DNA of 64,000 nt from Streptomyces sp. NBC_01408 (GTDB taxonomy: Bacteria > Actinomycetota > Actinomycetes > Streptomycetales > Streptomycetaceae), in contig NZ_JAPEPJ010000001.1 of NCBI RefSeq assembly GCF_026340255.1, positions 2,845,001 through 2,909,000 of the forward strand, given 5' to 3'. The notes below the pieces were generated by a model. It was not told where the DNA came from. It saw only the letters and a list, made by a program, of their open reading frames with translations, and searched no databases. The position numbers were made by a program, and so were the translations under genes. Position 1 is the stretch's first letter. Each line of letters opens with the position of its first letter. Below, in pieces: positions 8,729 through 14,857 of the stretch.

Positions 8729-9756
8729 TCACCGGCTCCGATCAGTCCGCCACGGCGGCGCATCAGCAGCGCGGTGAAGGCCATGGAGAGGGCGAAGAGG
8801 ACCAGCGCGACGACGCAGGCGGTGCCGTAGTCGAAGCGCTGGAACCCGAGGTTGTAGACGAGCTGCGGCAGGGTCAGGGTGGACTTGTCGGGGTAGCCCG
8901 GCTCGAACTGCTGGCCCGAGCCGCCGATCACCCCGGCCGCCACCTTCCCGGCCACCAGGGGCTGCGTGTAGTACTGCATGGCCTGGATGACGCCGGTGAC
9001 CACGGCGAACAGGATGATCGGCGAGATGTTCGGCAGGGTGATGTGCCGGAACCGCGCCCAGGCCCCGGCCCCGTCCAGTTCGGCGGCCTCGTACTGCTCC
9101 TTCGGTACGTCGAGCAGCGCGGCCATGAAGATGACCATCAGGTCGCCCACCCCCCACAGCGCGAGGGCGGTCAGCGCGGGCTTGGACCAGTCGGCGTCGG
9201 TGAACCAGCCGGGGGTGGGCAGTCCCACCGAGTCCAGCAGGGTGTTGACGGGACCGGTGCCGGGGTTGAGGAGGAAGACGAAGGCCAGGGTGGCGGCGAC
9301 CGGTGGGGCCAGGTAGGGCAGGTAGAACAGGGTCCGGAACACCCCCGCCCCCGTCTTGATCTTCGTGATGAGCAGGCCGACGCCGAGGCCGAAGACGACC
9401 CGGCAGCTGACCATCACCACGACCAGCCACAGGGTGTTGCGCATCGCGGGCCAGAACAGCGGATAGTCCGAGAAGACGTAACTCCAGTTGTCCAGGCCGT
9501 TGAAGACGGGCTGGCGGAAGCCGTCGTACCGGGTGAGGGAGAAGTAGGCGGTGGACAGCAGCGGGTAGGCGAAGAAGACCGCGAACCCGATCAGCCAGGG
9601 GGACATGAAGGCCGCGGTCCGCAGGGCGGAGCGCCGGCGCCTCGCCCGCAGTCCGGGGCTGGTGCTGGTGCTGGTGCTGGTTCTCGTGCCGGTGCCGGTG
9701 CCGGTGCCGGTGCGGGTGCTGGTGCCGGTGCTCGTGTTCGTGTCCGTGCGGGTCAT
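8725..9756 (-). CDS. Carbohydrate ABC transporter permease (MalF type) with Thr-X repeat tail
   Basis: This 343-residue permease has six core helices starting at SPWLIGFAVFFAYPLLS and an EAA loop (EQYEAAELDGAGAWARFRHITLP). It forms the channel with the MalG-type partner. Its N-terminus is odd: from residue 2 to about 32 every second residue is Thr, alternating with Ser, Gly, Arg, Asp or Asn. The DNA is a hexanucleotide microsatellite (about 9660-9745, units such as GGTGCC and GGTGCT). This tail should be cytosolic and its length is likely to vary among strains. The ATG start lies five bases after the upstream stop but has only a weak ribosome-binding site. Confidence 0.92.
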   Translation of the reverse strand: MTRTDTNTSTGTSTRTGTGTGTGTRTSTSTSTSPGLRARRRRSALRTAAFMSPWLIGFAVFFAYPLLSTAYFSLTRYDGFRQPVFNGLDNWSYVFSDYPLFWPAMRNTLWLVVVMVSCRVVFGLGVGLLITKIKTGAGVFRTLFYLPYLAPPVAATLAFVFLLNPGTGPVNTLLDSVGLPTPGWFTDADWSKPALTALALWGVGDLMVIFMAALLDVPKEQYEAAELDGAGAWARFRHITLPNISPIILFAVVTGVIQAMQYYTQPLVAGKVAAGVIGGSGQQFEPGYPDKSTLTLPQLVYNLGFQRFDYGTACVVALVLFALSMAFTALLMRRRGGLIGAGE

Positions 9757-9761
9757 CGCGG

Positions 9762-11096
9762 CTAGTTCGCCTTCGCGATGTCCGTGTCGATCTGCTGGTC
9801 GGCCTTGGCGAGGCCGGCCGGGATGTCGCCCAAGTCGCCCTTCTCGACCGCGTACGCGAGGTCGGTGAAGGTCAGCTGGTAGGTGCCGCCGTCGGCCTGG
9901 GCCGGGGTGGTGCTGGACCTGGGGTGCCGGGCGATGTCGAGGAAGGTCTTGAACTCCGGGCTCACCTGGAGGTTCGGGGACTCCAGGGCCGCGAGCGTGG
10001 ACGGCACGTTGTGGATGGAGTTGGCGAAGGCGACCACGGCCTCGGTGTCGGTGGTCATGTACTTGACCAGCTCCCACGAGGCGTTCTGCTTCTTGCTGCC
10101 CGAGGCGATGCCCATGATCGTGCCGGAGAGGTAGCCCTTGCCGTAGTCGGCGGCCTGGTCGTCCGGGACGGGCAGCGGCGCGGTGCCGATCTCGAACTTC
10201 ACCCCGGCCTCCTTGGCCATCGGGGCCCGCCACTCGCCGTCGATCTGCATGGCGACCTGGCCGGTGTGGAACGGGTGCTCGGCGCTCCACTCGTCACCGA
10301 AGGTGCTGCGGAAGCGCTCCAGCTTCTCGTAGCCGCCGAGCTTGGCCACCAGGTCCTTCTGCGCGGTCAGCATCTTCGCGAAGGCCGGGTCCTTGGCCAG
10401 GTTGGACTTGCCGTCGGCGTCGAAGTACGTCGGTCCCCACTGCGCGGCCAGCCGCATCGGGGTGGTCTCGTAGCCGTGGAAGGTGGGCATCAGGCCGACC
10501 TGCTCGTACGAGTCGCCCTTGGGTTTGGTCAGCTTCTGGGCGACCTCGGTGAACTGGCTCCAGGTCCTGGGGGGCTCGGTGATGCCGGCGGCCGCGAAGG
10601 CGGTCTTGTTGTAGACGAGGCCGTACGCGTCGTTCAGCAGCGGCAGGGTGCACTGGTTGCCCTTGAACTGGGTGTACTCCAGCAGGGTCTTGGGGAAGAC
10701 CTTCGCCTTGTCGATCCCGGACTTCTGGAGGAAGGGGTTCAGGTCGGTGAAGGCGCGGGAGTTGCAGAACTTCCCGACGCTGTCGGTGGTGAAGGAGGAC
10801 ACCACGTCGGGGGCCTTGTCCCCACCCGCCCGCAGCGCCTGGTTGACCTTGTCGTCGGTCATGTTGCCGGTGACCTGGACCTTGATGTTCGGGTGCGCCT
10901 TCTCGAACCGGGCGATGTTCTCCTCGATCGCCTTCGCCTCGCTGGGCGCGGACCAGCCGTGCCAGAAGTTGAGGGTGACCTCCTTGCCCGGGTCGTCGGC
11001 GGCGGCCCCGCCGCCCTGACCCGTACACGCGGTGGCGAGCAGGGATATCGCGGCGAGGGCGCCGGCTGCGGCGGTGAGGCGGCGGGTTCTGGGCAT
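9762..11096 (-). CDS. Sugar-binding lipoprotein of ABC transporter (family 1)
   Basis: The 444-residue product is an extracellular solute-binding protein of family 1. It has a signal peptide ending in a lipobox (LLATAC, Cys24) followed by a Gly/Ala/Asp linker. The mature domain begins TLNFWHGWSAPSEAKAIEE, a common start in oligosaccharide-binding proteins. It would capture the sugar outside the cell and deliver it to the two permeases encoded next. The ATG is preceded by GAGAG. The 195-base gap to the ROK gene upstream is purine-rich and may hold a separate promoter. The ligand is unknown; the GH4 enzyme and GlcNAc-type kinase suggest a beta-linked glucoside or amino-sugar oligosaccharide. 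Confidence 0.94.
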   Translation of the reverse strand: MPRTRRLTAAAGALAAISLLATACTGQGGGAAADDPGKEVTLNFWHGWSAPSEAKAIEENIARFEKAHPNIKVQVTGNMTDDKVNQALRAGGDKAPDVVSSFTTDSVGKFCNSRAFTDLNPFLQKSGIDKAKVFPKTLLEYTQFKGNQCTLPLLNDAYGLVYNKTAFAAAGITEPPRTWSQFTEVAQKLTKPKGDSYEQVGLMPTFHGYETTPMRLAAQWGPTYFDADGKSNLAKDPAFAKMLTAQKDLVAKLGGYEKLERFRSTFGDEWSAEHPFHTGQVAMQIDGEWRAPMAKEAGVKFEIGTAPLPVPDDQAADYGKGYLSGTIMGIASGSKKQNASWELVKYMTTDTEAVVAFANSIHNVPSTLAALESPNLQVSPEFKTFLDIARHPRSSTTPAQADGGTYQLTFTDLAYAVEKGDLGDIPAGLAKADQQIDTDIAKAN

Positions 11097-11291
11097 GGCG
11101 GTGTCACTCTCTGCGCGGGGTTCCTGGACGGGAGGGGTGCGGAGGAGGTGCGGACGAGCGCTCACGGTGAGGTGGTGCGGGTACGGGTGCCAGTGCGGTG
11201 CGGATGTGGTCCGGGTAGGGGTACGGGTGCCGGTGCGGGGCGGAGGAAGGGGACGGGGCAGCGGGGCAGTGGGTCGGCGGGGTCGGCAGGG

Positions 11292-12572
11292 TCAGCGCGA
11301 GGTGTCGAACACCTCGTCCCGGGTGGCGGCCAGGGCGCTCTCCAGCGCACCCCGCAGCACCGGCCGTTCGCGCACCTCGCCGGTGACCAGCCGGGGCCGG
11401 GCGGGGGCCAGTTCGCCGAGTTCGGCCTCCAGCAGGGTGCGCAGCGGGTCGCCGCCCGCGGTGATGGCGGCCCCGGACAGGACCACGATCTCGGGATCCA
11501 GTACGGCGACGAGCGAGGCGAGACCGGTGGCGAGCACGGTGGCGTACGACTCCAGGAAGCGCAGGTACGGCCCCTCGGGCGTGGCGGCGGCCCGTTCCAG
11601 CAGCGCGACGGCGGCGGCGACCTCCGGGCCGTGCCCGACCCGCGGGCCGTCCGGGGCGCCGGTGCCCTGCGGTTCGCCGGGGGCCTCGGCGCCGCCGGGG
11701 GCGGCATGCTCCGGTCCGGCCTCGATGCCCAGTTCGGCGGCGAGCCGCGGCAGCACCTGTACGCCGGCCAGTTCCTGGTAGCCGCCGGTGTTGGCCCGGG
11801 CGACCTGGCGGACCAGGGGATGGCCGGGCACGGGCAGGAAGCCCACCTCGCCCGCGCCGCCGGTCCAGCCTCGGTGCAGCCGGCCGCCGAGCACCAGGGC
11901 GGCGCCGAGGCCGTCCTCGTTCCAGAGCAGGACGAAGTCCTGGTGGCCGCGGGCCGCGCCGAGCCGCTGTTCGGCGACGGCGGCGAGGTTGACGTCGTTC
12001 TCGTACTCGACCGGCATCGGCAGGGCCGCGGCCAGCTCGTCGAGGAGGGTGAGGGACTGCCAGCCGGGGAGGTGGCCGGCGTAGCGCAGCTGGCCGGTCT
12101 GCGGGTCGAAGGCGCCCGGGGTGGCGATGACGAGGCGGTGCAGGTCGCCGCGGTGCAGCCCGGCGGCCTTGACGGCTCCGGCGAGGGCCTCGGTGACCTG
12201 GTCGACGGCCGCGGCGCCCGCCGCCGAGGGGAGCTCGAAGCGGCCGACCACCTCGCCCGTGACGTCGGCGACGGCCGCGGTGATCCCCTGCGGGGTGACG
12301 TCGAGCCCGCCGACGTGCGCCGCGCGGGCGTTGAGCGCGTACAGCTGGGCGCTGGGGCCCGGGCGGCCCTGGTCGGTCCCGGTGGCGACGACGAGTCCGG
12401 CGGATTCCAGGCGGGCCAGCAGCTGGGAGGCGGTGGGCTTGCTGAGCCCGGTGAGCCGGCCGATGGTCGTCCGGGACAGCGGGCCGTGCTCCAGCAGCAG
12501 GTCCAGGGCGGCGCGGTCGTTCATGACGCGCAGCAGGCTGGGCGTGCCGGGGGCGGGCGGGGTGCCGGGCAT
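11292..12572 (-). CDS. ROK family transcriptional regulator
   Basis: This 426-residue protein joins an N-terminal winged helix-turn-helix (LSRTTIGRLTGLSKPTASQLLARLESAGLV) to a ROK sugar-kinase-like domain (GLDVTPQGITAAVADVTGEVV, GGAGEVGFLPV). The cysteine-rich zinc motif of ROK kinases is absent, as in many ROK repressors. It probably senses the transported sugar or its phosphate and controls the downstream ABC operon and itself. An insertion rich in Gly, Pro and Ala is visible around residues 285-315. The ATG start is supported by a TTGACA-type promoter 75-80 bases upstream. Confidence 0.93.
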   Translation of the reverse strand: MPGTPPAPGTPSLLRVMNDRAALDLLLEHGPLSRTTIGRLTGLSKPTASQLLARLESAGLVVATGTDQGRPGPSAQLYALNARAAHVGGLDVTPQGITAAVADVTGEVVGRFELPSAAGAAAVDQVTEALAGAVKAAGLHRGDLHRLVIATPGAFDPQTGQLRYAGHLPGWQSLTLLDELAAALPMPVEYENDVNLAAVAEQRLGAARGHQDFVLLWNEDGLGAALVLGGRLHRGWTGGAGEVGFLPVPGHPLVRQVARANTGGYQELAGVQVLPRLAAELGIEAGPEHAAPGGAEAPGEPQGTGAPDGPRVGHGPEVAAAVALLERAAATPEGPYLRFLESYATVLATGLASLVAVLDPEIVVLSGAAITAGGDPLRTLLEAELGELAPARPRLVTGEVRERPVLRGALESALAATRDEVFDTSR

Positions 12573-12605
12573 GGGGTGCTTCTCCCTCGTCGCGACGGCT
12601 GCTCT

Positions 12606-12652
12606 TCAGCAACTGTTAAGTAAGTTTCCTATCAGCCTTCCTGGCCTGTCAA
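12606..12652 (-). promoter_or_regulatory. Promoter and possible ROK operator
   Basis: On the minus strand a perfect TTGACA -35 hexamer (12647-12652) lies upstream of AGGAAACTTACTTAAC. A GAAACT -10 with an 18-base spacer is the best fit, though TAGGAA is also possible. The AGGAAACTT/ACTTAAC sequence has the look of an operator overlapping the -10 and could be bound by the ROK protein. The hexamers are seen directly; the operator role is inferred. Confidence 0.5.
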
Positions 12653-12655
12653 TGG

Positions 12656-12688
12656 CACTGCCCCCGCAGAAAACCTGCGGGGGCAGTG
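12656..12688 (-). terminator. Hairpin terminator downstream of mscS
   Basis: A perfect 14-base-pair stem (CACTGCCCCCGCAG with its complement) closes a 5-base A-rich loop. It lies between the end of the MscS gene and the ROK promoter and should stop transcription from mscS. Confidence 0.85.
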
Positions 12689-12723
12689 GGTGCGGACCGG
12701 TGAGGGTCCGAGGGCTACGAGGG

Positions 12724-13812
12724 TTACTTGGTGATCCTCGGGGCGCCGGGCGCGGCCGGCGGCGGGATCGGGGCGGTGGCCAGGGACTGCGGGGAGGCCG
12801 GGTTAGCCAGCGCCGAGGGCGCGGCGACGGCCGCCGAGGAGTCCGCCGGGGCCTCGTCCTCGTCCCCGGCGGGCAGACCGCCGATGATCTGGATGCCCGC
12901 CGCGTCGAAGGCCTCCTTGATCCGCCAGCGCAGCTCCCGCTCCACCGCGAACTGCTGGCCCGGCATCGTCTTGGCCGACACCTTCACCGTCATGGAGGCG
13001 AGCAGCACCTCGTCCAGGCCCAGTACCTCTACCGGGCCCCACAGGCGCTCGTCCCACGGGGACTCCTTGGCCAGCGTGTCGGCGACCGACTGCACCACCT
13101 CGCGGATCCGGGGCAGGCTCTCCGACGGCTTGACCTGGACGTCCACGCCCGCCGTCGCCCAGCCCTGGCTGAGGTTCCCGATCCGCTTGATCTCGCCGTT
13201 GCGCACGTACCAGATCTCGCCGTTGTCCCCGCGCAGCTTGGTCACCCGCAGGCCGACCTCTATGACCTCGCCGGAGGCCACCCCCGCGTCGATCTTGTCC
13301 CCGACGCCGTACTGGTCCTCCATGATCATGAACACGCCGGACAGGAAGTCCGTCACCAGGTTCCGCGCGCCGAAACCGATGGCCACACCGGCCACACCGG
13401 CGCTCGCCAGCAGCGGAGCCAGATCGATCTTCAGCGCGGCCAGCACCATCAGCGCGGCCGTGCCGAGGATCAGGAAGGAAGCGACCGAACGCAGTACCGA
13501 GCCGATCGCCTCCGACCGCTGGCGGCGCCGCTCGGCATTGACCAGAAGCCCGCCGAGCGCGGTGCCCTCCACCGCCTCGGCGCTGGTGTTCATCCGGTTT
13601 ATCAGCTTGGTCAGCGCCTTGCGGACCACCGAGCGCAGCGCCGCCGCGATCACGACGATCAGCAGGATGCGCAGGCCGATGCCCAGCCAGGTGGCCCAGT
13701 TCTCCTCGATGAAGCTCGCGGCGTTGGTGACGCTCTGGTGGGTGTCCTTGAGGGTGGCGGACACGTCCGGGTTGTCGGCTGCGAGGGGCAGCTGGGCGGC
13801 GGGCCAGGGCAC
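12724..13812 (-). CDS. MscS family mechanosensitive channel
   Basis: This 362-residue membrane protein is a small-conductance mechanosensitive channel. Two helices (WLGIGLRILLIVVIAAALRSV and SVASFLILGTAALMVLAALK) lead to the pore-lining TM3 region (ASAGVAGVAIGFGARNLV) and the beta domain (GDKIDAGVASGEVIEVGLRVT), followed by the alpha/beta cytosolic domain. It opens under membrane tension to release solutes on hypo-osmotic shock. A Pro/Ala-rich tail of about 50 residues extends past the core. The GTG start has GGAGG seven bases upstream. It is transcribed alone, with a strong terminator downstream. Confidence 0.9.
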   Translation of the reverse strand: MPWPAAQLPLAADNPDVSATLKDTHQSVTNAASFIEENWATWLGIGLRILLIVVIAAALRSVVRKALTKLINRMNTSAEAVEGTALGGLLVNAERRRQRSEAIGSVLRSVASFLILGTAALMVLAALKIDLAPLLASAGVAGVAIGFGARNLVTDFLSGVFMIMEDQYGVGDKIDAGVASGEVIEVGLRVTKLRGDNGEIWYVRNGEIKRIGNLSQGWATAGVDVQVKPSESLPRIREVVQSVADTLAKESPWDERLWGPVEVLGLDEVLLASMTVKVSAKTMPGQQFAVERELRWRIKEAFDAAGIQIIGGLPAGDEDEAPADSSAAVAAPSALANPASPQSLATAPIPPPAAPGAPRITK

Positions 13813-14109
13813 GCGGGAACCTCCAGGTGTAGCGGTCTGCCCGCCGGGGGTCCCCCGGACGGAGTTCGGGGGCGGATGTGCGGGCAGGCCAACCACACTA
13901 ACGGGGCAATCCCTCCACCGTTGTGCGGTGTTCGCGGGAGGGCCGCGCCCACCTGGGGATGCCTTCCGCTCCCGTGCGGCGGGTGTGGTTGAAAACACCT
14001 CGGACCCGTTACGGGCGCGTGGTGGCGCTTCGACCAGCCCTAAGGAGAGACTGGAGAGCAGATCGTCCCGGCGCGAGCCACGCGCCGCCGACGTACAAGG
14101 AGGCAGTCC

Positions 14110-14649
14110 GTGCCGCACGTCCTGGTCCTCAATGCGTCGTACGAGCCGCTCGGCGTCGTACCGCTCCGCCGCGCGCTCGTCCTCGTCCTGGAGAACAAAG
14201 CGATCTCCCTGGAGGAATCCGGCGCCTATCTGCACAGCGCGACGAGAGCCGTCCCCGCTCCCAGCGTGGTCCGGCTCAAGCGCTTTGTGCGGGTCCCCTA
14301 CCGGGGGCCCGTTCCTCTCACCCGGCGCGCCCTGTTCGCCCGGGACGGCGGCCGCTGCATGTACTGCGGCGGCGTCGCCACCAGCGTCGACCACGTCATC
14401 CCGCGCAGCCGGGGTGGCCAGCACGCGTGGGACAACGTCGTCGCCGCGTGCCGCCGCTGCAACCACGTCAAGGCCGACCGGCACCTGCTGGAACTGGGCT
14501 GGCGGCTGCGCCACCAGCCGGCGCCGCCGTCGGGCCTGGCCTGGCGCATCATCGGCACGGGGCACCGGGACCCCCGGTGGATGCCGTACCTCCAGCCGTA
14601 CGGGGCCGAGGATGCGCTGGAGCGCATCGGGGTGGCGTCGGCGTCCTGA
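14110..14649 (+). CDS. HNH endonuclease
   Basis: The 179-residue protein carries an HNH nuclease fold with two CxxC zinc half-sites (CMYCGG and CRRCNH). The catalytic region is SVDHVIPRSRGGQHAWDNVVAACRRCNHVK, where DH supplies the catalytic His and the Asn of WDN completes HNH. An N-terminal conserved block (LVLNASYEPLGVVP) is typical of a widely conserved actinobacterial HNH family whose biological role is not established. The GTG start has AAGGAGG about seven bases upstream. It stands alone, divergent from mscS. Its wide conservation argues against a mobile origin. Confidence 0.88.
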   Translation: MPHVLVLNASYEPLGVVPLRRALVLVLENKAISLEESGAYLHSATRAVPAPSVVRLKRFVRVPYRGPVPLTRRALFARDGGRCMYCGGVATSVDHVIPRSRGGQHAWDNVVAACRRCNHVKADRHLLELGWRLRHQPAPPSGLAWRIIGTGHRDPRWMPYLQPYGAEDALERIGVASAS

Positions 14650-14707
14650 CCGGTGCGTTTGCGGGCCGGGGCGGTTGCGCCTGTTCCCCGGCCTGCGGCC
14701 GGGCCTT

Positions 14708-14855
14708 CCGGGGCTCCGCCCCGGACCCCGCGCCTCAAGCGCCGGCGGGGCTGGATATGGCCGCGCCTCGAGCGCCGGCGGGGCTGGGTGTGGCCGAGGC
14801 CCCAACGCCGGCGGGGCTGGGTGTGGCCGAGCCCCAACGCGGGCGGGGCTGGATG
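14708..14855. repeat. Tandem GC-rich intergenic repeat (4 units) with palindrome
   Basis: A CCGGGGCTCCGCCCCGG palindrome (14708-14724) is followed by four imperfect units of about 33 bases, each containing a GCCGGCGGGGCTGG core followed by a TGTGGCCGAG-like tail. It fills the space between two convergent genes (HNH and GH84). The core matches that of the two other intergenic elements near 25.9 and 38.3 kb. There are no spacers, so it is not a CRISPR array. Confidence 0.8.
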
Positions 14856-14857
14856 TG

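Noticed and set aside
9924..12623. A very long open frame on the plus strand across the sugar-binding and ROK genes
   Set aside because: It is the antisense of well-supported genes, has Gly/Val/Leu/Arg-biased composition with no domains, and is a normal consequence of high GC.
14733..14855. Possible CRISPR array
   Set aside because: The units are contiguous imperfect tandem repeats without unique spacers, and no cas genes are near.
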